Positions 35,258 to 43,202 of a stretch of 64,000 nucleotides of DNA are shown piece by piece (position 1 is the stretch's first letter; the number at the start of each line of letters is the position of its first letter). Position numbers and translations under genes: made by a program. Origin of the DNA: Ponticaulis sp. Its GTDB lineage: Bacteria > Pseudomonadota > Alphaproteobacteria > Caulobacterales > Hyphomonadaceae. Location: assembly GCA_002723155.1 (NCBI GenBank), contig PBNO01000002.1:769960-833959 (forward strand). Reading direction: 5' to 3'. The notes below the pieces were generated by a model that did not search any database, was not told the DNA's origin, and saw nothing but the letters and a program-made list of their open reading frames with translations.

Positions 35258-35308
35258 ATAGGTTCCGGTAACCTTGTTTTATCGGGACCTTCAAACATGG
35301 AGAGACAC

Positions 35309-36028
35309 GTGAAACTGAAAACAATTCTGACGACACTTTTAGCGGGTTCTGCCTGCGCCCTGATGGCTGCGGCACCTGCGAGTGCTGATCGATACGATAA
35401 CCGCCGCGGCCCTGCGACGGGCGATGTCGTACTTTTTGAACATTCAAACTTTGAAGGTCAGGCCGTCGAAATTACCGGCGCTGTACCTTTTCTGGATGAG
35501 GCACGCTTTAATGACCGCACAAGCTCTATCGCGATCCGACGCGGCGCCTGGGAAGTCTGCACAGACGCGAACTTTCGTGGTCGCTGTGAAGTGATCCAGG
35601 GAAATGTGGACCGTCTCAACTATCTGCAGCTCAACGATAATATCTCGTCCATCCGTCCGGTGAGCGGCCGTTTCGGCTTCAACCATCGCGGCAATGACGG
35701 GCGCTATGGAAATCGTGGTTACGGAAACGACCGCTATGGCGATAACCGCTGGGGCTATAATGATGGCCCTGCCAGCCGCGCCGACATCGTTCTGTTTGAA
35801 GACAGCTATTTTTCCGGTCGCGCGCTCGCTGTGAATGGTGACCTGCCTGACTTTGCCGAAACAGGCCTTAATGACCGTGTGTCGTCTATTCAGGTGAACC
35901 GCGGCGCATGGGAAATCTGCGTCGACTCTGTTTTCCGTGGCCGTTGTACGGTTGTGACGCGATCTTCTGATGCGCTGAACGACATCCGGATGAATGACAA
36001 TATCTCGTCTATTCGCCGCATTGGCTGA
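35309..36028 (+). CDS. secreted two-domain beta/gamma-crystallin protein
   Basis: 239 residues from the GTG at 35309, with GGAGAG four bases upstream; an ATG at 35297 would give MERH before the signal. MKLKTILTTLLAGSACALMAAAPASA is the Sec signal. Two crystallin domains (about 40-118 and 155-239) end with LNDNISSIRPV and MNDNISSIRRIG, calcium-type motifs; each has a WEVC…C or WEIC…C pair. The linker is a 30-residue Arg/Gly/Asn/Tyr-rich stretch. Middle member of the paralogous cluster; shortest and simplest of the three. Confidence 0.88.
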   Translation: MKLKTILTTLLAGSACALMAAAPASADRYDNRRGPATGDVVLFEHSNFEGQAVEITGAVPFLDEARFNDRTSSIAIRRGAWEVCTDANFRGRCEVIQGNVDRLNYLQLNDNISSIRPVSGRFGFNHRGNDGRYGNRGYGNDRYGDNRWGYNDGPASRADIVLFEDSYFSGRALAVNGDLPDFAETGLNDRVSSIQVNRGAWEICVDSVFRGRCTVVTRSSDALNDIRMNDNISSIRRIG

Positions 36029-36052
36029 TCCGACGGTGATCGCAGACCCTGA

Positions 36053-36076
36053 ACCCTCGCTCCGGCGGGGGTTTTT
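36053..36076 (+). terminator. rho-independent terminator after the second crystallin gene
   Basis: ACCCTCGC (36053-36060), TCCG loop, GCGGGGGT (36065-36072), followed by TTTT. It shows that the third crystallin gene has its own promoter. Confidence 0.8.
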
Positions 36077-36101
36077 GCGTTTCTGGCGTGGTTAAATATC
36101 T

Positions 36102-36117
36102 GTTGCCGAGCGTTCAG
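36102..36117 (+). promoter_or_regulatory. shared crystallin-gene motif, copy 3
   Basis: GTTGCCGAGCGTTCAG, 68 bases before the ATG of the third crystallin gene; a second CGTTCAG follows three bases later (36121-36127). Confidence 0.65.
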
Positions 36118-36169
36118 GCTCGTTCAGCTAAGTTATCACCAAGTACGGGGCTAACTTGAGGAACAGGCT

Positions 36170-38203
36170 ATGAAAAATACAAAATCCGTTCTGAAGCTTA
36201 TAGGTGGAGCAGCGGCGGCGCTCGGTTTTGCAGCGACGGCTCATGCCAACCATGGCGAACTCGTTTTGTTTGATGGCGCGAATTTCAATGGTGAAGCGCG
36301 CGCGATTAACGGACCGATCGATACGCTTGTTGATCTGCGCTTCAACGACCGCGCCGCGAGCATTGATTTTCAGGGACCAGGTTGGCTCCTGTGTAAGGAT
36401 TCTTATTACGAAGGTCCGTGTCTGGTTGCACGTCAGCCGATTGCTGATCTCGACCGATTTGGCATGGGCGACGAAATTACATCGGCTTATCCAATCGACC
36501 CTCAGAACCCGTATCCGCACGGCACGGTTTTTGGCGTGAACTGGGCGGGTGATCTCGTGTTTTATGAGGCGGACCTGTTCGGCAATCTCTCCGAGCTGAG
36601 CCCGTATGATACCTGGGGCTATTACGCTTATGATTATGGCTATGGCGCTGGCACTTACACGGGTGCTTACGGCGAATTTGGCCGGTATGGCCAGTATAAC
36701 CCGTACTACCCGCGGTATGACTATAATCAGGCGAGTTGGACCGGCTATCGTGGTCCGCGTAACGCTGACATCGTGCTTTATCGCGACTCCAACTTCCGCG
36801 GCTCGGCCTATGGCCTGAACCGGAGCGCGTGGAGCCTTAGCAATCTCTACTTCAATGATGAAGTAAGCTCGATTGAGGTGCGTCGCGGTACGTGGGAAGT
36901 CTGCACGGATGCGAACTTCCAGGGCACGTGTCGGATCATCGACAACAGCCAGGGCCGGCTGACGAATATTCGTCTCAACGACAATATCTCATCCATTCGA
37001 CGTGTAGGTCGTGGTTCTGGCAACCATAACGGCCGCTATGGTGGCGGACGTGGAAACCATGGTGGTCGCGATGGCGGCTATAATGGTGGCCGGAATCATG
37101 GCGACGGAGATCGCGGCGGACGTCGCGGTGGTAACCGTGGCGGCAATTATGGCAACGCAGATGCGATCCTGTTCGAGCACGCCAATTATGGTGGCCGCAG
37201 CATTCCTGTGAATGGAAGCATTGGTAACCTTGGCACGATTGGTCTCAATGATGCCGCAAGCTCTATCCGTATCCGTTCGGGCACATGGGAGGTGTGTGAG
37301 CATCCGAACTTCCAGGGTCGCTGCCAGATTGTTACTGTCGACACCAACGCGCTCGGTGGATACCGCCTGAACGACAATATCTCGTCCATTCGCCGCGTGA
37401 ATGGTGGCGGTGGCCGGAACAATGGAAACGTTGGCGGCGGGCGTCGCGGCGGTGATGACAACGCACGTGATCGGAACCGTGACCGCGATAATAATGCCCG
37501 CGACCGCAATCGTGATCGCGACCGGGATGGTGCGCGTGACCGTAACCGGGATCGTGACCATAATACGGGTAACCGAAACCGCGATCGAAACAATCGCTAT
37601 TCCGGTAATACGAACCGCAATGGAAACGACCGTTATCAGGGCAACCGTACCGGTCAGACCGGTGGAACCATCCCGAATACCAACCGTGACCGCACGAACC
37701 GGAACACACCTCCAAACACCGATGTGTTGGTAGGTGGCCGGAATGGCAACGACCGCATCAATCGCGACCGCAATAACCGCCGCGATCAGCCTGTAGATCA
37801 GGTGCGCAATGGCCGTGGTGGTCAGGATGGAGGTTGGAGCCGTAACCGTGACGGACGAAACGGCAACCAGGCGAATAATCGCAACCGTGATGGTGACCGT
37901 GCCAACCGTGGAAATCGTGGCGGCCGCGTTGAAGGCAATCCATATGCGGGTGCCGAGCCACGCGCGAACCGCGGAAACCGGAATGAAGGTCGTCGCAATG
38001 AGGTGAACAACAATCGTCGCAGCAACCAGCCGGTTGCCCAGACGCCACGTGTTCAGTCTCCGCCACCACCACCGCCTCCGGCGCCGCGTCCACAGGCGTC
38101 ACCGCCACCACCACCTCCGCCGCCTCCGCCACCACCGCGGACGAATAACCGGAACACAGACAATCTGCCTCCGGGCCTGCGTCGGGTGATGCGCGACAAC
38201 TAA
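36170..38203 (+). CDS. secreted three-domain beta/gamma-crystallin protein with long charged and polyproline tail
   Basis: 677 residues; GAGGAACAGG precedes the ATG. Signal LIGGAAAALGFAATAHAN. Crystallin domains: A (about 24-108), B (about 198-283) and C (about 325-412), the last two ending in LNDNISSIRRV, each with a WEVC…C pair. Tyr/Gly- and Gly/His/Arg-rich linkers join them. From about residue 415 to 640 the chain is almost only Arg, Asn, Asp and Gly in DRNRDRD-like runs, then two proline runs and a short end NLPPGLRRVMRDN. The tail is probably disordered and could bind surface polymers or nucleic acid; that is inference. Long antisense reading frames here are composition artefacts. Confidence 0.88.
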   Translation: MKNTKSVLKLIGGAAAALGFAATAHANHGELVLFDGANFNGEARAINGPIDTLVDLRFNDRAASIDFQGPGWLLCKDSYYEGPCLVARQPIADLDRFGMGDEITSAYPIDPQNPYPHGTVFGVNWAGDLVFYEADLFGNLSELSPYDTWGYYAYDYGYGAGTYTGAYGEFGRYGQYNPYYPRYDYNQASWTGYRGPRNADIVLYRDSNFRGSAYGLNRSAWSLSNLYFNDEVSSIEVRRGTWEVCTDANFQGTCRIIDNSQGRLTNIRLNDNISSIRRVGRGSGNHNGRYGGGRGNHGGRDGGYNGGRNHGDGDRGGRRGGNRGGNYGNADAILFEHANYGGRSIPVNGSIGNLGTIGLNDAASSIRIRSGTWEVCEHPNFQGRCQIVTVDTNALGGYRLNDNISSIRRVNGGGGRNNGNVGGGRRGGDDNARDRNRDRDNNARDRNRDRDRDGARDRNRDRDHNTGNRNRDRNNRYSGNTNRNGNDRYQGNRTGQTGGTIPNTNRDRTNRNTPPNTDVLVGGRNGNDRINRDRNNRRDQPVDQVRNGRGGQDGGWSRNRDGRNGNQANNRNRDGDRANRGNRGGRVEGNPYAGAEPRANRGNRNEGRRNEVNNNRRSNQPVAQTPRVQSPPPPPPPAPRPQASPPPPPPPPPPPPRTNNRNTDNLPPGLRRVMRDN

Positions 38204-38245
38204 GGCCATTCCTCTTGCCAGTCGGCAGGGTGTATGAGTAATCCG

Positions 38246-38279
38246 TCTGCGGCGCTCTGTATCGGGCGCCGCAGATTTT
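38246..38279 (+). terminator. terminator after the third crystallin gene
   Basis: TCTGCGGCGC (38246-38255) and GCGCCGCAGA (38266-38275) are perfect 10-base arms with TTTT after. It lies only 13 bases before rimM, so rimM needs read-through or a promoter of its own. Confidence 0.75.
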
Positions 38280-38291
38280 GTTTGGAATGCT

Positions 38292-38846
38292 ATGGCAGTC
38301 GATAAGTCTCTTGTTTGTGTAGGTGCGATTGGCGGGGCGCATGGTGTGCGCGGCGAAGTGCGCGTGCGCAGTTTTACGCTCTACCCTGAAGATGTGTTCG
38401 CTTACGGTCCGCTTCTGAACGAGACGGGCTCTGTCATGCTGACAGCCAAAACGGCGCGTCCTTCAAAGAACCATTTCGTGGTGGATGCCGAAGAGACGAA
38501 AACCCGTGAAGAATGGGAAGCGCTCAAGGGCGAGAAGCTCTACGTCCACCGCGACATGCTGCCAGAGCCTGAAGATGATGAATTCTATTATGATGATCTT
38601 CTCGGCCTCACCGTTACCCATATGGACGGGCGCGCGCTGGGCAAGGTGAAGTCGGTCCAGAATTTTGGCGCTGATGACCTTCTGGAAGTCGTCGCACCTG
38701 ATAATCGCACGGCTTATTTTCTGCCTTTTACCAAGGCAGTGATCCCCGTTGTTCGAATGGCTGAAAAAGAACTGCTTGCAGAGCCGGATGAAAGCTATTT
38801 GCCTGAGCACTTGCAGACCGGCGAGGGTGAGTCCGCCGGCGAATAG
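38292..38846 (+). CDS. rimM: 16S rRNA processing protein RimM
   Basis: 184 residues. The opening VCVGAIGGAHGVRGEVRVRSFT and the PRC-barrel part DEFYYDDLLGLTVTHMDGRALGKVKSVQNFGADDLLEV, ending FLPFTKAVIPVV, define RimM, which binds S19 and helps mature the 30S head. Normally it follows rpsP and precedes trmD and rplS. Here rpsP is 4.4 kb away beyond the crystallin cluster and the next gene is a GNAT acetyltransferase, so the usual operon is broken on both sides. Confidence 0.96.
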   Translation: MAVDKSLVCVGAIGGAHGVRGEVRVRSFTLYPEDVFAYGPLLNETGSVMLTAKTARPSKNHFVVDAEETKTREEWEALKGEKLYVHRDMLPEPEDDEFYYDDLLGLTVTHMDGRALGKVKSVQNFGADDLLEVVAPDNRTAYFLPFTKAVIPVVRMAEKELLAEPDESYLPEHLQTGEGESAGE

Positions 38847-38860
38847 TTTCAGGAGCGGTC

Positions 38861-39418
38861 ATGTCCGGCGCAAAACACGTCTTTACTCATCGTCTGGCGC
38901 AGGAAAGCGATATTCCGGCGATCATGGACCTGATGGGCGCCGCGATCACTGTGAATATGCGCGAATTTCTCAGCGATGAAGAGATCATTGCGGCGCGCGA
39001 GTCCATGGGCGTCGACCGCTCGCTTATCGCTGACCAGACCTATTTCATGATTGAAACCGAGGTGGACGGTGAAACCGTGCTTGTTGCCTGCGGGGGCTGG
39101 GGCAAGCGAAAAACCCTGTTCGGCGGTGATGCGACGGCAGGCCGTGATGATAGTCTTTCTGACCCTGAAACGGACGCAGCTCGTATTCGGGCGATGTACA
39201 CGCATCCGGACTGGATCCGTAAAGGGCTTGGAACGCTGCTGCTGGATCTTGGTGAAGGCGCGGCGCGCGATGCCGGCTTTAAGGCGATCGAGCTTGGCTC
39301 TACGGTTCCGGGCCTGCCGCTTTATGAGGCGCGGGGCTATGAAGCTTTCCATACCGAGGTGCGCACCAGCGCCAACGGGCTGACCAACACCATCATCCAT
39401 ATGCGCAAGGCGCTCTGA
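38861..39418 (+). CDS. GNAT-family N-acetyltransferase
   Basis: 185 residues; CAGGAG lies just before the ATG and 14 bases separate it from rimM. The GNAT core is seen as AQESDIPAIMDLMGAA at the N-terminus and the acetyl-CoA site IRAMYTHPDWIRKGLGTLLLDLGEGAARDAGF (R/Q-x-x-G-x-G/A as RKGLGT), ending LGSTVPGLPLYEARGYEAF. The acceptor substrate is unknown. It is probably translated from the rimM transcript. Confidence 0.88.
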   Translation: MSGAKHVFTHRLAQESDIPAIMDLMGAAITVNMREFLSDEEIIAARESMGVDRSLIADQTYFMIETEVDGETVLVACGGWGKRKTLFGGDATAGRDDSLSDPETDAARIRAMYTHPDWIRKGLGTLLLDLGEGAARDAGFKAIELGSTVPGLPLYEARGYEAFHTEVRTSANGLTNTIIHMRKAL

Positions 39419-39506
39419 AAAACTTCATCTGCTGCCGCAACGTGAAGGATTGCGGCGCGATCACTCCTGCCTCTAGTTTCGTGGAAAACATCAGGGAGAG
39501 AGCGAT

Positions 39507-41018
39507 ATGAGCGTGCCAGAGTCCAGAATTCCGGTAATTGTCGGCGTCGGGCAGATCAATGACCGCCCAGATGTGCCTCATGAAGGAATGGATTCGCTCG
39601 GCCTTATGGTTGAAGCGCTCCAGCGCGCGGACGCAGATGCCGGCTCGGGCTGGCTGGAAGGTCTGTCTGCCATTCTTACGGTTGACCAGATTTCTTTCCC
39701 GAAGCTCGGTGATTGTTCGCCGCAAGTAGCGTCAGCTGTTGGTGCAGCGGAGGCGACGTGTCGTCAGACGCCATATCCTATGGGCGACGGCCCGATCCGG
39801 CTTCTCAATGAAGCGGCTAACATGATCGCCAAAGGCGAAGCGACCAGTGTTGCCATTACAGGCGGCGAGGCGCTTCGAACCGCAGGCGCACGCAAAAAGC
39901 TGGAAGCTGCCGGAAAAACATCCGACCCTCTGCGTGCGAGCGCGAGTGTCCGTAAGAAGCGTTATTCTGATCTCTTCCTGCTCACCACACCGACGGATGT
40001 TTATCCACTTTATGAAAATGCCTGCCGCGCCAAATGGGGCCAGAGCCTTGAAGAAGCGCAGGCTGAGAGCGGCATGATCTGGTCGAATTTCTCAGAAGTC
40101 GCCAATGAGACCGAAGGCGCCTGGATACACAGCCCGAAAACGCCGGAAGAGATTATAACGGCTGATGAGAATAACCGTCCGATCTCCTTTCCCTATACAA
40201 AGCTGATGGTCGCTAATTCCTCGGTGAATCAGGGCGCAGCCTTCATTTTGACGAGCCTTGAAGCCGCGCTGGCTCACGGCGTGCCGGAAGAAAAGCTCGT
40301 TTATGTCGGCCTTGGCGCGCATGCTGAGGAGGTGGGGAATATTCTAGCACGTGACACATATGCAGATTCTGTCAGCATGTCGGAAACACTCAATAAGGCG
40401 CTTGAATTCAATGGTCTGAGCGTCAGCGACCTTGATGCGGCCGAGCTCTACTCCTGCTTTCCATGCGTGCCGAAACTGGCGCGCCGCGTTATTGGCTGGC
40501 CTGTCGAGCGCCCGATGACCGTTTTCGGTGGCCTCACCTTCGGCGGCGGACCGATTGCCAATTATATGAGCCATGCCGTCGTCGAGATGGTACATGAACT
40601 GCGCGCGCAGGGCCGATACGGCCTTCTCTTTGCGAACGGCGGCTATGCGACCTACAACCATACGATTGTTGTGGGCCGCGACCGGGCGCTGGCGGAACGT
40701 TATCCGCAGGAGTTCGATGTGCAGGCAGGGGCTGAGGCCCGCCGCGGTGAGGTTCCGGAATTTATCGAAGCCTATGAGGGTGAAGGCGAGATCGAGACCT
40801 ATACCGTCCACTATAAGCGCGATGGTAGCGTTCGTTTTGGTGTTGTGGTCGGGCGCACGCTCGACGGTAAAAAGCGCTTCCTTGCGAAAATTCCGGCATC
40901 GGATGCAGCGGGCATCGAATTCCTGATTTCAGGCAAGGAGGAGCCCGTCGGATCGAAAGGCTCTGCTGTCCCTGCTGACGAGGCTTCTGACGGCATTATG
41001 TACTGGAAGCGCGGGTGA
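39507..41018 (+). CDS. thiolase-superfamily (SCP-x-like) acetyltransferase with C-terminal OB-like domain
   Basis: 503 residues. The thiolase fold is shown by RIPVIVGVGQINDRP, KGEATSVAITGGEALRTA, AAELYSCFPCVPKLARRVIG and GGLTFGGGPIANYMSHA, with a C-terminal beta domain (about 420-495) like those on SCP-x relatives. The usual nucleophilic Cys of the first half is not apparent: the equivalent stretch around PYPMGDGPIRLL has none, as in a non-classical branch I know from actinobacteria and proteobacteria. Annotated acetyl-CoA acetyltransferase by convention, but its chemistry may differ. Confidence 0.8.
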   Translation: MSVPESRIPVIVGVGQINDRPDVPHEGMDSLGLMVEALQRADADAGSGWLEGLSAILTVDQISFPKLGDCSPQVASAVGAAEATCRQTPYPMGDGPIRLLNEAANMIAKGEATSVAITGGEALRTAGARKKLEAAGKTSDPLRASASVRKKRYSDLFLLTTPTDVYPLYENACRAKWGQSLEEAQAESGMIWSNFSEVANETEGAWIHSPKTPEEIITADENNRPISFPYTKLMVANSSVNQGAAFILTSLEAALAHGVPEEKLVYVGLGAHAEEVGNILARDTYADSVSMSETLNKALEFNGLSVSDLDAAELYSCFPCVPKLARRVIGWPVERPMTVFGGLTFGGGPIANYMSHAVVEMVHELRAQGRYGLLFANGGYATYNHTIVVGRDRALAERYPQEFDVQAGAEARRGEVPEFIEAYEGEGEIETYTVHYKRDGSVRFGVVVGRTLDGKKRFLAKIPASDAAGIEFLISGKEEPVGSKGSAVPADEASDGIMYWKRG

Positions 41019-41054
41019 AATCGCGTGGGTCTGATCAAGCAGATTTTACAACCC

Positions 41055-41069
41055 GTTAGAAAATCTAAC
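41055..41069. promoter_or_regulatory. perfect dyad GTTAGA-AAA-TCTAAC upstream of cysK
   Basis: 6-base arms with an AAA spacer, 73 bases before the cysK ATG. TTGAAA starts at 41080 and may serve as the -35 box just downstream. A plausible operator. Confidence 0.45.
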
Positions 41070-41141
41070 AAATTGCGGACTTGAAACTCTGCGTTCCGAT
41101 CCGCACTAGTACAGGTAAGACTGACGCGGGAGGAAACCCCT

Positions 41142-42062
41142 ATGAAAGTGAATTCACTACTGGAAACAATTGGCGGCACACCGCACGTTCGCATGAACCG
41201 GCTGTTCGGTGACCGTGAGGTCTGGATCAAATCAGAGCGCTCTAACCCGGGCGGCTCGATCAAAGACCGTATCGCCCTCTCTATGGTCGAGGACGCAGAG
41301 CAGACCGGAAAGCTGAAGCCAGGCGGCGTGATCATCGAGCCGACCAGCGGCAATACAGGCGTTGGCCTTGCACTGGTCGCAGCGGTGAAAGGTTATCGTC
41401 TCATCCTCGTTATGCCGGAAAGCATGTCGATCGAGCGTCGCCGTCTCATGCTGGCTTACGGCGCCGAATTCGTTCTCACGCCAAAAGAAAAAGGCATGAA
41501 GGGCGCCATCGCAAAAGCCGAAGAGCTGATTGCCGCGACGCCGGGCTCATGGATGCCGCAACAGTTTGAAAATCCTGCCAATATCGACGCGCACGTTCAG
41601 GCGACGGCGCAGGAGATTATTGTCGACTTCAAAGTGACGCCTCCTGATGTTCTGATCACAGGCGTAGGTACGGGTGGTCACATCACCGGCTGTGCGCGCG
41701 AGCTGAAGAAAGTCTGGCCGAACCTGCAAGTGTTTGCGGTTGAGCCAACTGCCTCTCCGGTCATTTCGGGCGGCGATCCGGGCCCGCACCCGATTCAGGG
41801 TATTGGCGCAGGCTTCATTCCGAAAAACCTCGATACTTCGCTTCTGACCGGCGCGATCCAGGTCGATCCGGAAGATGCAAAACGCTATGCGCGTGACGCG
41901 GCACGCCTTGAAGGCATGCTGGTTGGTATTTCGTCCGGCGCGACATTGGCCGCTATCGCCAAAAAGCTTGAAGAACTGCCAGCTGATGCGCGTGTGATCG
42001 GCTTCAACTACGACACGGGCGAACGGTATTTCTCTGTACCGGACTTCCTTCCGGAAGCGTAG
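41142..42062 (+). CDS. cysK: cysteine synthase A (O-acetylserine sulfhydrylase)
   Basis: 306 residues. PLP lysine in [14 protein letters not shown], phosphate loop in [14 protein letters not shown], and [17 protein letters not shown] plus [10 protein letters not shown] for cofactor and substrate are complete. It makes cysteine from O-acetylserine and sulfide in the cytoplasm. AGGAAACC precedes the ATG. It is alone, with a dyad upstream and a hairpin downstream, which fits an independently regulated sulfur gene. Confidence 0.95.
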   Translation: MKVNSLLETIGGTPHVRMNRLFGDREVWIKSERSNPGGSIKDRIALSMVEDAEQTGKLKPGGVIIEPTSGNTGVGLALVAAVKGYRLILVMPESMSIERRRLMLAYGAEFVLTPKEKGMKGAIAKAEELIAATPGSWMPQQFENPANIDAHVQATAQEIIVDFKVTPPDVLITGVGTGGHITGCARELKKVWPNLQVFAVEPTASPVISGGDPGPHPIQGIGAGFIPKNLDTSLLTGAIQVDPEDAKRYARDAARLEGMLVGISSGATLAAIAKKLEELPADARVIGFNYDTGERYFSVPDFLPEA

Positions 42063-42075
42063 ATTTATTCCGGTG

Positions 42076-42100
42076 AGAGGCGGCCTGAGGTCGCCTCTTA
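42076..42100 (+). terminator. probable terminator after cysK
   Basis: AGAGGCG (42076-42082) and CGCCTCT (42092-42098) form the stem; the T tail is poor (TTAACC), so confidence is moderate. Confidence 0.45.
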
Positions 42101-42132
42101 ACCTTATGCTCGATTCCCCGAGAGCTATCGGC

Positions 42133-42151
42133 TATAGTGTAGAAAACTATA
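42133..42151. promoter_or_regulatory. dyad TATAGT-N7-ACTATA before the next gene
   Basis: A 19-base dyad that overlaps AT-rich -10-like sequence, 19 bases before the ATG at 42170. It could be an operator overlapping the promoter. Confidence 0.4.
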
Positions 42152-42169
42152 ATAAATGGGGAGGAACAC

Positions 42170-43150
42170 ATGGCTGATGGTAGTCAGGACATGGTTCTGC
42201 GTCCGGCAGAGATGCTGGCTAAACCGGTCCGTTTGGACCCGGCTTTTTCTAATCCTGAAAAAGTGCTCGATCTGTGTCGAATGTCGGCGCCGTATAGTCT
42301 GGCGGTCAAGGTGCATAAGCGCGCGCAGACCGGTAACGACGTGCCATGGTTTCGGGTGATGTGGGCTTATGGCGGAAAGGTCGTCGAGCCGCGTTCTGAA
42401 TTCATATTCCGCTCTGAGAACTTTATCGAAGGCGCGAAGAAAAGCTTCGATGCGAAGGTGATCGTGCCTCAGGCGCTGATGAATAACATCAACACGCCGA
42501 TGGCAGCTGGCCCGCCCCATCTTGATTTGCCAAAGTTTCGCGGCGGCGACCGTATGCCGTTCGATCTGTTGGTCGCGATGGCCTATTCCGGGCTTTTCCA
42601 TGACTGGGCCGTTCCACAGGCCTCCACGATTTCATGGTTTTATCGCGGTCGCGGCGGCGATTTCGATTACTGGCCGGATGGTCCTGACGGGGAGCGCCAA
42701 AGCGTTGAAGCGCCGGTCTGGAATGTCGGCTATGTCTCTGACAATGAATATATGTGGCACCGCGTTGGCGCGATTGGCCCGACGGCGAACCATATGGAGC
42801 CAGGCACGATTTCCCGCGACGCGCAGCTGCACGCGCATTCCCATGATAAGGGATGGGCGATTGTCGATGGTGAGAATCGCTGGGAGTTCACCGAAGCCGA
42901 GACCCGTATCTCCATTCTCTGGAAGGCGTTTGCCTTCGAGAATGAGCGCGAATATCAGCGTTATCTCAACAAAGAGCATGACCTCACAATTCCGAAAGTG
43001 GTTGAGGTTCTGAACCGCGATCTGGATGCGCGCGGTCTTGGCCGACTGCCGGAAGATTGCGATTTTTCAGATGAGGAGACGCGCAAATTCGTGCTTCGTG
43101 CCTATCGTCCACGTCCGGTGAATGATGATTACCGGCCGGTGATCGAATAG
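42170..43150 (+). CDS. conserved-looking hypothetical protein
   Basis: 326 residues; GGGGAGG gives a strong ribosome site. Not recognised. No signal peptide or membrane segment is seen. It is rich in Trp, Tyr and His, e.g. VPWFRVMWAYGGKVVEP, GLFHDWAVPQASTISWFYRG, and HAHSHDKGWAIVDGENRWEF, where the His cluster could bind a metal. The C-terminus is charged (RPRPVNDDYRPVIE). It lies between cysK and the LLM oxidoreductase on the same strand, 52 bases before the latter, so they may share a transcript. A real gene by codon use and ribosome site. Confidence 0.75.
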   Translation: MADGSQDMVLRPAEMLAKPVRLDPAFSNPEKVLDLCRMSAPYSLAVKVHKRAQTGNDVPWFRVMWAYGGKVVEPRSEFIFRSENFIEGAKKSFDAKVIVPQALMNNINTPMAAGPPHLDLPKFRGGDRMPFDLLVAMAYSGLFHDWAVPQASTISWFYRGRGGDFDYWPDGPDGERQSVEAPVWNVGYVSDNEYMWHRVGAIGPTANHMEPGTISRDAQLHAHSHDKGWAIVDGENRWEFTEAETRISILWKAFAFENEREYQRYLNKEHDLTIPKVVEVLNRDLDARGLGRLPEDCDFSDEETRKFVLRAYRPRPVNDDYRPVIE

Positions 43151-43202
43151 TCCGGTTTAAACTGATTTCTGACGGGCCATATAATCCGTCAGGAGATTGT
43201 TC

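Noticed and set aside
36989-37715. Overlapping minus-strand frames across the crystallin tail
   Set aside because: The low-complexity Arg/Asn/Asp/Gly codons leave several other frames open; the peptides are simple repeats (Thr/Ile/Ala or Arg/Ser) with no sign of coding selection.
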